Assembly: GCA_018661465.1 (NCBI GenBank)
Contig: JABJIC010000005.1
Span: forward strand, 1 to 53,057
Reading direction: 5' to 3'
DNA: 53,057 nucleotides
Source of the DNA: Gammaproteobacteria bacterium
Lineage (GTDB): Bacteria > Pseudomonadota > Gammaproteobacteria > Pseudomonadales > Pseudohongiellaceae
Shown here: positions 34,329-43,817 of the stretch, piece by piece
How positions within the stretch are numbered: position 1 is the stretch's first letter
How the letters are laid out: each line of letters opens with the position of its first letter
Notes under the pieces: model-generated
The model's database searches: none
Seen by the model: the letters and a program-made list of their open reading frames with translations, nothing else
Told to the model about the DNA's origin: nothing
Program-made: the position numbers and the translations under genes

Positions 34329-36788
34329 GTGAAACAGGCTCGACCTGCCGGCTTGGCCTGGTTGTTTTCAGTGACGATTTTCCTCAGTGCGTTCTTGCTA
34401 TTTCAAGTGCAGCCGATGATTGGAAAGTTCATTTTGCCTTGGTTCGGTTCCACCCCTGGCATGTGGACAACGGCATTGATGTTCTTTCAATTGAGTTTGC
34501 TTGGCGGCTATGTCTATGCACATCTTCTGGTTAGTCGCGTGGGCTGGAGACGTCAGGCGATTCTACACGGAGGTTTATTGGCGCTTGCGCTGATCGTGTT
34601 GCCCATTGCGCCTGTGGAGGCATTGAAGCCGCTTGCCTCGGATGCTCCTATCGGTCGTATTTTTCTTATTTTGACCCTATCTGTCGGTGCTCCATTCTTT
34701 TTGCTTTCGGCAACAACTCCTCTCCTGCAACGCTGGTTCGCTCACCTGTACCCGGGAAAATCACCATATCGCCTCTTTGCTCTTTCCAATTTTGGCTCGT
34801 TGCTAGCATTGTTGTCCTATCCCTTTATTGTTGAGCCTCTATTTCCTCTTCAGGTTCAGTCCTGGATTTGGTCTTTGGCTTATGTGGTATTTGCGGTTCT
34901 GTGTGCTGCCTGTGGATGGCAGTTTTCTCGCTCGCGAACTGAAGAGAAGCAAGTATCGGTGGATGCTAAAGGTGACAACATGGTATCGCAAGTCGATGCT
35001 AGAAATAGACAAGCAGCAGGTGCTGGCTTGATGTGGCTTTTGTTGTCCGCCTGCGGATCTGGTCTGCTGATGGCAACGACGAATCAGATGTCAATTGATA
35101 TAGCATCGGTTCCCTTCCTCTGGGTTGTTCCGCTAAGCATTTATCTGCTGACATTTATCCTTTGCTTCGAAAGTGAGCGTTGGTATTTCCGCCCCTTGTT
35201 CTCGGCACTGCTGCCGCTGGTCATGATCAATACCCTGCGTTTGCTTTATATAGGTGAAGACCTGAGCATCATAGATCAATTACTGGGTTATTCTCTAACC
35301 CTGTTTATATGCTGCATGTGTTGCCATGGCGAATTGGCTAGACTGCGTCCAGTACCGACGCAGCTGACTTTATTCTTTCTTATAGTTTCCGTCGGGGGTG
35401 CTTTGGGTGGAATGTTTGTGGCAATTTTGGCTCCAGTAATTTTTACCGGCTTCTACGAATTCCACATCCTGCTCATCATGTGTTACGTGCTGGTGGTGCT
35501 GGCGCAATTGCCAGGGTTTTTTAGCAGTGCCCCTGACTATGACTACGACATTGGTAAAGGAGTGCTGATTCGAGTGTTATCGGTAATTTGCTGGGCAGTA
35601 GTTCTAGGAACTATTATTTTCGGCGCGTACTACTCTTTTGTTCCTCACACCTGGTCTATATACAATCCTAGCTCCGCTATAGGCGCAGCTTTCATGATCT
35701 GGCAGATGAATATGGCGCTAGCCCTGCCGTTTAGCCTTGGTCTGTTGATGGTGGTTCTGGAGATATGGAGGCGAGGTAAGGGCGTAACACTCATGACATG
35801 GTGGGGTTCGAATCACGGAGTCGCCAGACTTGGGGTGAGCGCGGTGCTGACTCTGGGTCTGGTTTCCTTGGTCGGGGCATTGAATTGGCAGATCCAAACA
35901 ACCCAAAGCAGCATGGTTGAGGGCGCACGCAATTTTTACGGTATCCTATCAATCAATGAGCGAGGAATCGGCGACTCTGCTTATCGGCTTGCACTCAACA
36001 ACGGCCGCATCCGTCACGGGGAGCAACACCAATTATACCCCACTTGGCCAACTACCTATTTTGGACCCGAGACAGGGATTGGGGTTGCCATTATAAACCA
36101 TCCCGCACGATCTGATACTAGCCGCCAGTTCCGAGTCGGTGTGGTGGGGTTGGGAGCGGGGACTTTAGCCGCCTATGCCAATACTCATATCGACTTAGAA
36201 GGGTCAAAGGATTCCTATGTAACGACACGTGATGTTGCCACTGATGACTATCTACGTTTTTACGAGCTCAACCCTCGCGTGGTGCAGTGGGCCACGGAGT
36301 ACTTTACATTTTTACAAGATGCCAGTTCCCGGGGGGCAGACATCGATGTATTCGAGGGTGATGCTCGCATTGTATTAGAGCACCAACTCCGGCAAGGAAA
36401 TGATCAACACTTTGATGTGCTCGCTATCGATGCCTTTAGCAGTGACGCCATCCCAATTCATTTGTTGACGCTTGAAAGTATTCAGATTTATCTCGAGCAT
36501 CTAAATGAAGACGGTATTCTCGCCCTGCACGTTACCAATCGCTATGTTGATCTGGTTCCTATTGTGGCTCGCCTGGCTGAGGCGGTGGGTATGGAAGCGA
36601 TCTACATTGAGAATTATGCCAATACAATTCGGTTTGTAGATTCTACCGAATGGATATTATTGACCCATAATCGAGCTTTTCTAGAGAACGAAGCTGTATA
36701 TGTCAATAATGAGCCGATGCCAGCGCCTGGCTCACTGTGGACAGACGATTTTAGTAGTCTGTTCGAGACGATTCAATTGCAGTTCTGA
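34329..36788 (+). CDS. Membrane-fused spermidine synthase-like protein
   Basis: About 819 aa from the GTG at 34329, eight bases after ggag; GTGs at 34323 and an upstream frame to 34278 are alternatives. The N-terminal ~530 residues are an integral membrane region with some ten to twelve helices (FLLFQVQPMIGKFILPWFG start is typical of this family). The C-terminal part is a spermidine-synthase/SAM-fold domain (VGVVGLGAGTLAAYA, FYELNPRVV, FEGDARIVLE, FDVLAIDAFSSDAIPIHLLT). The natural product is unknown; true spermidine synthesis is not assured. Confidence 0.85.
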   Translation: MKQARPAGLAWLFSVTIFLSAFLLFQVQPMIGKFILPWFGSTPGMWTTALMFFQLSLLGGYVYAHLLVSRVGWRRQAILHGGLLALALIVLPIAPVEALKPLASDAPIGRIFLILTLSVGAPFFLLSATTPLLQRWFAHLYPGKSPYRLFALSNFGSLLALLSYPFIVEPLFPLQVQSWIWSLAYVVFAVLCAACGWQFSRSRTEEKQVSVDAKGDNMVSQVDARNRQAAGAGLMWLLLSACGSGLLMATTNQMSIDIASVPFLWVVPLSIYLLTFILCFESERWYFRPLFSALLPLVMINTLRLLYIGEDLSIIDQLLGYSLTLFICCMCCHGELARLRPVPTQLTLFFLIVSVGGALGGMFVAILAPVIFTGFYEFHILLIMCYVLVVLAQLPGFFSSAPDYDYDIGKGVLIRVLSVICWAVVLGTIIFGAYYSFVPHTWSIYNPSSAIGAAFMIWQMNMALALPFSLGLLMVVLEIWRRGKGVTLMTWWGSNHGVARLGVSAVLTLGLVSLVGALNWQIQTTQSSMVEGARNFYGILSINERGIGDSAYRLALNNGRIRHGEQHQLYPTWPTTYFGPETGIGVAIINHPARSDTSRQFRVGVVGLGAGTLAAYANTHIDLEGSKDSYVTTRDVATDDYLRFYELNPRVVQWATEYFTFLQDASSRGADIDVFEGDARIVLEHQLRQGNDQHFDVLAIDAFSSDAIPIHLLTLESIQIYLEHLNEDGILALHVTNRYVDLVPIVARLAEAVGMEAIYIENYANTIRFVDSTEWILLTHNRAFLENEAVYVNNEPMPAPGSLWTDDFSSLFETIQLQF

Positions 36789-37006
36789 CTACAGCATATA
36801 GGCTCTAAATGTGAACTCGCAGGTAGTAATCAAATGTATAAGTGGTACGATAATATATGGAGATAATTCTTAGTTGCTTCTGTTGCGTTGATGCTCGCCT
36901 TAGAAGTGCAAATGAGCTGGAACTTAAGTTCCAAATACTGGAATCGATGGTTGCTTCAGTCAAAAGACACTTTCGAGTAAATTGCTGAGCGAGCTTCGAA
37001 AAATTG

Positions 37007-38116
37007 ATGCCTACACCTTCGACAAGCCAAATGCCAAAATCACCTTCAAGGACACAGAGTGGCATCATTCTTTTGTTGATGATGTTTGCCCTACTTTTGG
37101 TAGGAACAAGTGTTTATATTCGCGTGTTGAGTAACAGTGATGTGTTTTTGCAGCAGGAGGAGAATACCACCGATGCCTTGAGCGGTATTAAGGAGAGCTT
37201 GATTTCTTATTCAGTGTTGTATGCTGATTACTATGGTGTGGCCAGTGCTGGTCCTGGGCATCTAATGTGCCCTGACATCGATGGCGATGGCGTCGAGGAT
37301 ACGCCTTGTCCTGTCAACTCTCTCGGTCGCCTGCCAACTTCAATGACATTACCTTCCGGCGATATTTTTCCGCTGAGCAGCTACGAGAGTGGTATCGATC
37401 AGCAAGTTTGGTACGCATTGTCTGATGATTTTCGCCGTAGTCCCGCAACAGCCCTGAATACCTCCGCTGTGGGCAACCTCACACTAAATGGACAGGGTGG
37501 AATTGCAGCTGTTCTAATTGCGCCCGCGGAAATTATTGCAGCGCAGACTAGAGCCAGCAATTCCAGTGCAGACTATCTGGAGGCAGGCAATGTCGCCGCC
37601 CCAGATTTTGTAAGCAATAATCCACTCGATCCTAATAATTTTAACGACCGAGTATTGCCTATCAGGATTACGGAAATATTCTCTCCGGTGACAGCTAGAG
37701 TAGCAGAAGTGATCAGGGTTCAGCTGGACGACTACCATGCGATTTCCGGTGTATACCCCGTTAATCAAAATGATTTTGAAGATGTCCTTAACGGTATTGT
37801 CCCCGCGGGCGGTGGGGGTGGTGGAGGCAAGGGTGGTGGAGGCAAGGGCGGTGGTAAAGGTGGTAAAGGTGGTAAAGGTGGTAAAGGTGGTAAAGGTGGT
37901 AAAGGTGGTAAAGGTGGTGGAGGTGGTGGAGGCAAAGGCGGAGGGGGAACATTGAACCCAATGCCAGCCTGGTTTGTCAGTAATGACTGGTTCTCGGTTT
38001 CAAATTACACTCAAATTGCCAACGATAGCGGCAACGTAAGCTTTACAGGTTGCAATATAACTTACACATTGAACTTTGGAGTGACAGAGCTTGGTAGAGC
38101 AGGGTCGTCATGCTGA
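37007..38116 (+). CDS. Pseudopilin-like single-span protein with Gly-Lys repeat
   Basis: About 369 aa from the ATG at 37007. One N-terminal hydrophobic helix (SGIILLLMMFALLLVGTSVYI) follows a short Thr/Ser/Pro leader, as in minor pilins and PilX-like proteins. Two Cys pairs or isolated Cys occur later (MCPDIDG, TPCPV, TGCNI, terminal SSC). Residues ~270-320 are a low-complexity GGK/GGG repeat encoded by 9-bp ggtggtaaa units (about 37808-37950). The repeat divides two globular parts. The call to a pilin system is inference because no other pilus genes are near. Confidence 0.6.
   Translation: MPTPSTSQMPKSPSRTQSGIILLLMMFALLLVGTSVYIRVLSNSDVFLQQEENTTDALSGIKESLISYSVLYADYYGVASAGPGHLMCPDIDGDGVEDTPCPVNSLGRLPTSMTLPSGDIFPLSSYESGIDQQVWYALSDDFRRSPATALNTSAVGNLTLNGQGGIAAVLIAPAEIIAAQTRASNSSADYLEAGNVAAPDFVSNNPLDPNNFNDRVLPIRITEIFSPVTARVAEVIRVQLDDYHAISGVYPVNQNDFEDVLNGIVPAGGGGGGGKGGGGKGGGKGGKGGKGGKGGKGGKGGKGGGGGGGKGGGGTLNPMPAWFVSNDWFSVSNYTQIANDSGNVSFTGCNITYTLNFGVTELGRAGSSC
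37808..37950 (+). repeat. 9-bp Gly-Gly-Lys coding repeat
   Basis: A run of ggtggtaaa-type triplets, most regular at about 37850-37915, with Gly-rich flanks. It is inside the pseudopilin-like gene and keeps the frame. Slippage would change the length in 3-residue steps. Confidence 0.9.
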
Positions 38117-38311
38117 GAAGCAAAAAGAAAAGAGAGATTATCCCTGTTAGCGCTTTTCGTATTACTATTTTGTAATTTGGAGAGTGCATGTCTTCGCCTG
38201 GGTGTTTTTGCGTCTTGGGAAAAGGCAGTGGCAGTATAGGTGATAATCGATGCAATAATTTTTGATTGAGGCTATTAACTTGTAAATTCCCGCTAGCCCT
38301 ATTCGTTAATA

Positions 38312-38920
38312 CTAGTTACCCAAAAATATTGTTTGAACTATTCTGGAAGACTCCAGCGTATCCCCGAATGCTGGTCCCGGAGAATGAAGCATCCAGGGCC
38401 TAAACAAAACCAATCTATTATATTTGTAGGGTATAGAAAAAGTCTTTTCCCACAACGATTCATCAATTCCTTCTGTCTCCAGAAACTCTTTCAAATCTTG
38501 AAAATCTTTCCATCCATATTTAGCAAAGCCTTCGACAGTATTGGGCGCCACTTCCAAGCCAGTTCTTAAATGTTTCCAAAAAACCGTTCCTTCTGTGTTG
38601 GGATGGTCCTTTGAAAGATATACTACTCCTGCCCATTTGGTTTTCATATCCACATCATAATGAATATGAAATTTGAATGAATCGTTCGCTCTCGTAAAAC
38701 GTAGTCTTCCGTTCGCGTTTGTTGAAGAGTCAATAGTCTCTTCCATTGTTAGCTTCTTAAATATTTCTCTATGCTGTTGCCCCAGAAAAGCTTGTGTAGT
38801 CATTACGCCTGCATAGCCCCCAGTCGGCGAATCTTCTTCTCTTAGTGAACTTAATGCTACTCGAACCAATGCATCTGGATCGTTATAAAAATCGTCTACT
38901 ACTATATATCTATTCAGCAT
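38312..38920 (-). CDS. DUF6445-like putative 2-oxoglutarate/Fe(II) oxygenase
   Basis: A 202-aa protein beginning YIVVDDFYNDPDALVRVAL, the opening of DUF6445-like proteins. The Fe(II) site pattern is HIHYDVD (HXD) and a distal His in WMLHSPGPAFG, followed by Arg in SSRIVQTIF as in 2OG dioxygenases. No signal peptide. Members often sit near TonB-dependent receptors or halogenase genes; here the next gene is DUF5916. Substrate unknown. Confidence 0.7.
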   Translation of the reverse strand: MLNRYIVVDDFYNDPDALVRVALSSLREEDSPTGGYAGVMTTQAFLGQQHREIFKKLTMEETIDSSTNANGRLRFTRANDSFKFHIHYDVDMKTKWAGVVYLSKDHPNTEGTVFWKHLRTGLEVAPNTVEGFAKYGWKDFQDLKEFLETEGIDESLWEKTFSIPYKYNRLVLFRPWMLHSPGPAFGDTLESSRIVQTIFLGN

Positions 38921-39425
38921 TATCGTGCCGCTCGTAACAGATTAATAAACCGCAGACCGTTGTGGAGTGAGGGCTTAATCTTCTTGTTGTGGGGAAAAAC
39001 TAACCTTACTTATTATAAGTTGCTTATTAAAAGAATAAAAGGCATCTCCGGACTCGATTGAGGTCGGTTGGCCGACTGGTTCGCGTAAGAGACAGATACT
39101 CGAACAGTTTCTCTGATTGAGCGCTGAAGCTGAGTCTTGGAGTACTAAATCTGCTGGGGAAGATAGGGAGTTGAATAACTGAGAAAATGGCTCAGGATAC
39201 TATTACATTTCTAGAAACGAATTTGCTGGACTGAGATCGAGAATTAGGAGGAAATACGAGAGTTTGTGCATAGTAGAAGATACAAAAAGACACATCAGCA
39301 ATGTGACTAATATAAGCAAATAGCTTATTCTCAATCGGGCATGATGCATGGAATGACTTATTTCTGCACTTGATCAGTCTTGTATATATCGATCGGTAGC
39401 ATATGAAATCGTCAAAGGAATTTAT
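38921..39425. other. Intergenic region, divergent 2OG oxygenase-like / DUF5916
   Basis: About 505 bases without a credible gene. It holds the promoters for the two divergent genes. A small inverted repeat gtcgg..ccgac lies at 39063-39076. aaaggaattt is the ribosome site of the downstream gene. Nothing else stands out. Confidence 0.4.
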
Positions 39426-41741
39426 ATGGCACAAAAGCTAGCAGTATTTAGAGGCTTCTCTCTATTCTATCTTCGTGCCTTCAGCTTGGGCAGAAATCAG
39501 TTCTGCGCAGTTGCACTAACAGCGGTCATCTCTGTTGGTTTTATTCTTCCCGCTGCCAACGCTCAGGAAGTAGTAGTGGGAGAGGACGCGGACGGGAGAC
39601 TGACAGTCAAGGCTGTTCGTTATGACGGAAACATCAATCTGGATGGGGTTCTTGATGAGGGAATCTACACACAAATCGCGCCGGCAGATTACTTTATCCA
39701 ACAACTTCCCGACGAAGGTGAGCCAGCGAGTGAGCGAACCGAAGCCTGGGTTTATTTCGATGACGACAACCTCTATGTAGCAGCACGCAACTATGAATCG
39801 GTACCCGAAGAAGATTGGGTTGCCAACGAGATGCGCCGCGACACTAGCCAACTACGCACCAACGATTCCTTCTCTGTCATGTTGGATACCTTCCTCGACC
39901 GCCGTAATGGTGTCGCGTTTCTCGTTACACCAATAGGAGGCTTCTCCGACTTCGCCATAGCCAACGAAGGTGACCGAGGACGAGGCGTAAACTTCGACTG
40001 GAATATTGTTTGGGATTCGCGAGTGGCACGCTTCGATGGCGGCTGGACTGTAGAGATGCAAATCCCCTTCCGCTCGTTACGCTATGAACCCGGCGAGAAT
40101 CAAACCTGGGGCATTCAGTTTCGTCGCATCATTAGGCGATTAAACGAGGCGTCCTATCTTACTGAGCTCCCGATTTCAGCTGCACTTGGAAACTCTCTGG
40201 TGGCAGGCATGTGGCGAATCTCTGAGGCTGGAACGCTGAACGAGTTGGAGGTGCCTCCGCGAAATTTCAATATTGAGGTGAAGCCTTATGGCCTAGGCAC
40301 TCTCACCACAAATCGGCTGTCTAATCCTCAGCTCGAAAACGAATTCGATGGTGAGGCTGGAATCGACGTCAAGTTTGGCATTACTAACAACCTCACTGCA
40401 GATTTGACCTACAACACAGACTTTGCGCAAGTAGAGGTGGACGAGCGCCAGGTCAACCTGTCGCGATTCAGTTTATTCTTCCCAGAGAAGCGCGAGTTTT
40501 TCCTCGAAGGAAGAGGAAATTTTGATTTTACTCAGCCTCGGAATCTAGACATTCCTACTATGTTCTTCAGTCGTCGTATTGGTTTGGAGCAAGGTCAGAT
40601 AGTACCGATCAATGTTGGAGGTCGCTTAACAGGCAAGGTTGGCGACTTTGACATCGGTGCCTTAAATATCAGTACCGACGGTGGTGGCCTCGATGGCATC
40701 GAATCTACGGATTTCTCTGTACTGCGCGTCAAGCGAGATATTCTCAGCCGCAGCAGAATAGGTATGATTCTGACCGACCGAAGTGAGTCCATAGTTAGCC
40801 CCGGATCAAATCAGCTCTACGGTATCGATGGGCAATTCAACTTCATGGACGATTTCGAAATTAGTGCCTTTGCCTCTAAAACAGATACGACAGGTTTAGA
40901 AGGCGATGATTCGAGTTATATGGCCAACTTCGATTATAACGGTGACCGCTATGGACTGCGCTCTGGATATCTGGTCGTCGAAGACAATTTCAACCCAGAG
41001 ATTGGCTTCAAGCGTCGCAATAATTTTAAGCAATACGAAGGCGGCGGTAGATTCAGCCCGCGTATAGCGTCTAGCGAATCAATTCGGCGCTTTGTTCTAG
41101 AGGGAAACACTGAATCCTATTGGTCGGCGAGCGAGGATGATCTTGAGACTCGCAAAAATGAAATCAGCTTTACCACTGAATTTGAAGAAGGCGACTCCTT
41201 TAAAGTCTCTGTAAGTGACGAATTCGAGATGTTAAGTCGGCCCTTCCAGATCGCATCCGGCGTTACCCTTCAGCCGGGTGACTACGACTTCACTAGCTAT
41301 AGTGCCACTTACCGCCTTGGAACCCAGAGACAATTCAGCGGACTGATCTCTCTGCGAGTCGGTGATTTTTGGAGTGGCACTAATACAGCCGTTGGACTTA
41401 GCGCGGGTCGTATCGAGTTGTCGCCTCAATTATCCGTAGAGCCCAGTTATTCATTTAACAAAATTGAATTGCCTGAAGGAGACTTCAGGACTGAACTAGG
41501 CCGCTTCAGGGTAACTTATACTATCTCGCCACGAATGTACTTTAGCGGGCTCGCGCAGTACGACTCAAGGTCCGACTCTTTCAGCACCAATTTACGTTTC
41601 CGCTGGGAGTGGGCGCCGGGTAGCGAACTCTTTGTGGTCTATAGTGACGATCAGGATACCGACCCATTCATGAATCCAAGCTCGATGGAACTTCGAAATC
41701 GCGGCTTGGCAATTAAGTTTAATCGACTGTTTCAAATTTGA
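39426..41741 (+). CDS. DUF5916 outer-membrane protein with N-terminal CBM9-like domain
   Basis: A 771-aa protein with a long signal segment ending PAANAQ. The N-terminal domain resembles carbohydrate-binding family 9 (LDGVLDEGIYTQ, FRSLRYEPGENQTWGIQFRR). The rest is the DUF5916 barrel-like region (LTADLTYNTDFAQVEVDERQVNLSRFSLFFPEKREFFLEG), with aromatic-ended beta strands. Family members are common in marine bacteria and are thought to sit in the outer membrane. The ligand is unknown. Confidence 0.85.
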   Translation: MAQKLAVFRGFSLFYLRAFSLGRNQFCAVALTAVISVGFILPAANAQEVVVGEDADGRLTVKAVRYDGNINLDGVLDEGIYTQIAPADYFIQQLPDEGEPASERTEAWVYFDDDNLYVAARNYESVPEEDWVANEMRRDTSQLRTNDSFSVMLDTFLDRRNGVAFLVTPIGGFSDFAIANEGDRGRGVNFDWNIVWDSRVARFDGGWTVEMQIPFRSLRYEPGENQTWGIQFRRIIRRLNEASYLTELPISAALGNSLVAGMWRISEAGTLNELEVPPRNFNIEVKPYGLGTLTTNRLSNPQLENEFDGEAGIDVKFGITNNLTADLTYNTDFAQVEVDERQVNLSRFSLFFPEKREFFLEGRGNFDFTQPRNLDIPTMFFSRRIGLEQGQIVPINVGGRLTGKVGDFDIGALNISTDGGGLDGIESTDFSVLRVKRDILSRSRIGMILTDRSESIVSPGSNQLYGIDGQFNFMDDFEISAFASKTDTTGLEGDDSSYMANFDYNGDRYGLRSGYLVVEDNFNPEIGFKRRNNFKQYEGGGRFSPRIASSESIRRFVLEGNTESYWSASEDDLETRKNEISFTTEFEEGDSFKVSVSDEFEMLSRPFQIASGVTLQPGDYDFTSYSATYRLGTQRQFSGLISLRVGDFWSGTNTAVGLSAGRIELSPQLSVEPSYSFNKIELPEGDFRTELGRFRVTYTISPRMYFSGLAQYDSRSDSFSTNLRFRWEWAPGSELFVVYSDDQDTDPFMNPSSMELRNRGLAIKFNRLFQI

Positions 41742-42133
41742 AGAGAGCCGCAAGAACTGTGGGCATTGTATTCCTCATGCACAGGTAAATGCTCGAAAAT
41801 ATCAGCGGTTAATTGATGAAGAGAAAGACCCTAGGCTCCAAGTCATAACTCTGAAAAACCAAGCAGTAGAGGAAGACATGAATGAGATGCTTGCTCGACT
41901 TACATTTGGTAGTGAGTTCTGTGAGGTAAGGCGGCATATTTCGATACAAATTTATTACAGCAGAGACGAATAGCCTTACAGCTCGCGACAATATCGTGCT
42001 GAGCCCTTAAGGCTTCCATGTCCTGTTGACTGAGATCGAACTTGATTCGATGTTTAACCTCAGGTTTCTTTTATTGTCTCCCCAAATTACGATTGTTTAT
42101 TCAGTAGGTAACAGCAGGAAAAATATCCCCTAT
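41742..42133. other. Intergenic region, no gene seen
   Basis: 392 bases between the converging DUF5916 and protease genes. No coding frame of merit, no clear terminator and no repeat was found. Confidence 0.4.
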
Positions 42134-43342
42134 CTAGTCTAGTCCGAGAACGATTTGCCGGTCGAGACTTACCTGGTGTTCAAGGCCGTTAGTTAATAAA
42201 GTGAGAATTAGTGTGCCGGTAATCTCGTTTAGCTGTGGTGCAGCATAACAAGGTGAAGCGGCGCTAACGGGGTTGCCATTGATTTCTAGCACTCTGTCTC
42301 CGGGTTTTAACCCTAATTCGGATGCCTCACTTCCTGCCCAGACATAACTCACAAAGACTCCCTCTGCATCACCTAGCAATGTTAAACCGTATTCATTAAG
42401 GGGTTCTGGGGTACTTTTTGCTAGCCCCTTAATCGCCAGCTGCTTTTTGTCCCAGTCAATGATTAGTCTTTGTCCTTGGAAAAACAGCGTGCCGAGACGA
42501 TTGGTATTTTCAGTTTTTACCTGAGCTGTTGCCTGCGAATAACTTGTGCTACCCAATTGCAGGCTAGGAATTCGAACTCGCTTACTGGCTTCGAGAGTTC
42601 TGCCAGCAAGACCGATAGACGAATAACCTTCACCGTGAACAGAAGTACTATCAAGTGCTCCAAATATTTCTCTCTCGGTTGCCGAGTTCATCGCCAATTC
42701 ACGAGTGCTTCCTGTATCAACCAGAAACGAAAATGACTTCTCGTTGATGACAACATTGATCCACGGAGAATTTTTACCGAACTTGGTGGTGAAAGGAAGC
42801 CATTCCAAATTCTGTTGCGAATCAATAATCCGCGAGACAATATTGCTGCCTCTAATGCGTTTGTGAATGAAGTCAAATTCCCAAGCCCCATGTTTCAATA
42901 CGTTGGCCCCCAAGATCCCTCCATTCGCCAGACAGGCTAGCTCCTGATTATTCAAGCTGGCAGCATCTACGTCGTTGAGCACCAGGTTTCCAATAACGAG
43001 ACTATCGGCTCTAACCAGCGAAGTACTTTGCTGTAGTCGGTTAACGTCATTTATGGACGCTGCGCCTTCATTAGCTAGTCCTAGTTCTTCGATCAGGCTC
43101 TGGGTGAAAAGTGTTGGGGCTCCACTATCCAATATGAATTGATATGGGCCTTGACCGTTTACACTCGCTTCGACAATTACAGCATTGGATGTATCGTCGA
43201 AAGGAACATCAATGAGAAATTCGGTAGTTTGCAATTGGCTGTTCAGCCCGCAGGATCCGAACGACAAACTAATCATTGTTAGCATAGTATTGCGCTGCAA
43301 AGTGAGCCAGATATTATTTCTAGAGTGGTTTTTGTTATGCAT
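42134..43342 (-). CDS. Retropepsin-like aspartyl protease with C-terminal PDZ
   Basis: A 402-aa exported protein, possibly a lipoprotein (FGSCG at the end of the signal segment). It has two aspartyl protease sites, FILDSGAPT and FLVDTGSTRE, in each half of a single chain. A PDZ domain (YGLTLLGDAEGVFVSYVWAGSEASELGLKPGDRVLEINGNPV) is at the C terminus. It resembles gag-pre-integrase-free bacterial aspartyl proteases in the cell envelope. The substrate is unknown. ATGs at codons 1 and 20 are both possible starts. Confidence 0.8.
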   Translation of the reverse strand: MHNKNHSRNNIWLTLQRNTMLTMISLSFGSCGLNSQLQTTEFLIDVPFDDTSNAVIVEASVNGQGPYQFILDSGAPTLFTQSLIEELGLANEGAASINDVNRLQQSTSLVRADSLVIGNLVLNDVDAASLNNQELACLANGGILGANVLKHGAWEFDFIHKRIRGSNIVSRIIDSQQNLEWLPFTTKFGKNSPWINVVINEKSFSFLVDTGSTRELAMNSATEREIFGALDSTSVHGEGYSSIGLAGRTLEASKRVRIPSLQLGSTSYSQATAQVKTENTNRLGTLFFQGQRLIIDWDKKQLAIKGLAKSTPEPLNEYGLTLLGDAEGVFVSYVWAGSEASELGLKPGDRVLEINGNPVSAASPCYAAPQLNEITGTLILTLLTNGLEHQVSLDRQIVLGLD

Positions 43343-43817
43343 AGTGAGGTTGAAGACGGTCTCTTTTAAGTAGGATTATTATCGATGGAGCGTAGGGTAC
43401 GTGACACGGCACTGTCTAAATAGTGCCAAAAGTCACTTTGGATTACATGACTTCTGACCTAGAGAGATGAGATGAAGAATCGGTGGAAGGGCGATTTAGT
43501 TTTAGAGGGACAATTAGTTAATACCGTTTTTCTCGATTTGAGTGGTTAACTGGCCAATACGAGTTTGGGTCAACGGGCCGCGAAAAGGCATAGTCCATTG
43601 CTCCAAATCACAAGCGCATGAAGGGCAGGGGGAATGGAGGGGCCACGAGGACTCGAACCTCGGACAAACGGGTTATGAGGCAGCTAGTCCAGACTGAGAA
43701 AGGATTGGCATCTTAAGTTGTTAAGTTATGAGTGTGCACTGCAGTTTCTAAAGGAGCGTGGTCGCCGGCCTAGGGGAGTGGCCTGACTGTTATATCTTAC
43801 ACTGACTTCATTAATCC
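43343..43817. other. Intergenic region containing a tRNA fragment
   Basis: 475 bases without a gene. The only clear element is the tRNA-Met 3'-half fragment at 43635-43679. The rest shows no coding frame and no strong terminator. Confidence 0.5.
43635..43679 (-). pseudogene. tRNA-Met(CAT) 3'-half fragment 1
   Basis: Read on the minus strand this is an anticodon loop CTCATAA, a T arm CGAGG-TTCGAGT-CCTCG, acceptor 3' strand TGGCCCC and TCCA. The 5' half of a tRNA is missing, because the sequence beyond the anticodon loop does not pair with CCCGT or give a D arm and 5' acceptor. Fragments that begin at the anticodon loop are typical remnants (att sites) of integration at a tRNA gene. Confidence 0.7.

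Noticed and set aside
37737..37955. Alternative reading frame rich in Val-Lys through the repeat
   Set aside because: It is an out-of-frame shadow of the Gly-Lys repeat in the larger gene; any frame stays open through a 9-bp repeat.
38043..38255. Minus-strand frame of about 70 codons with a hydrophobic stretch
   Set aside because: It overlaps the end of the pseudopilin-like gene, and has no clear ribosome site or homology.
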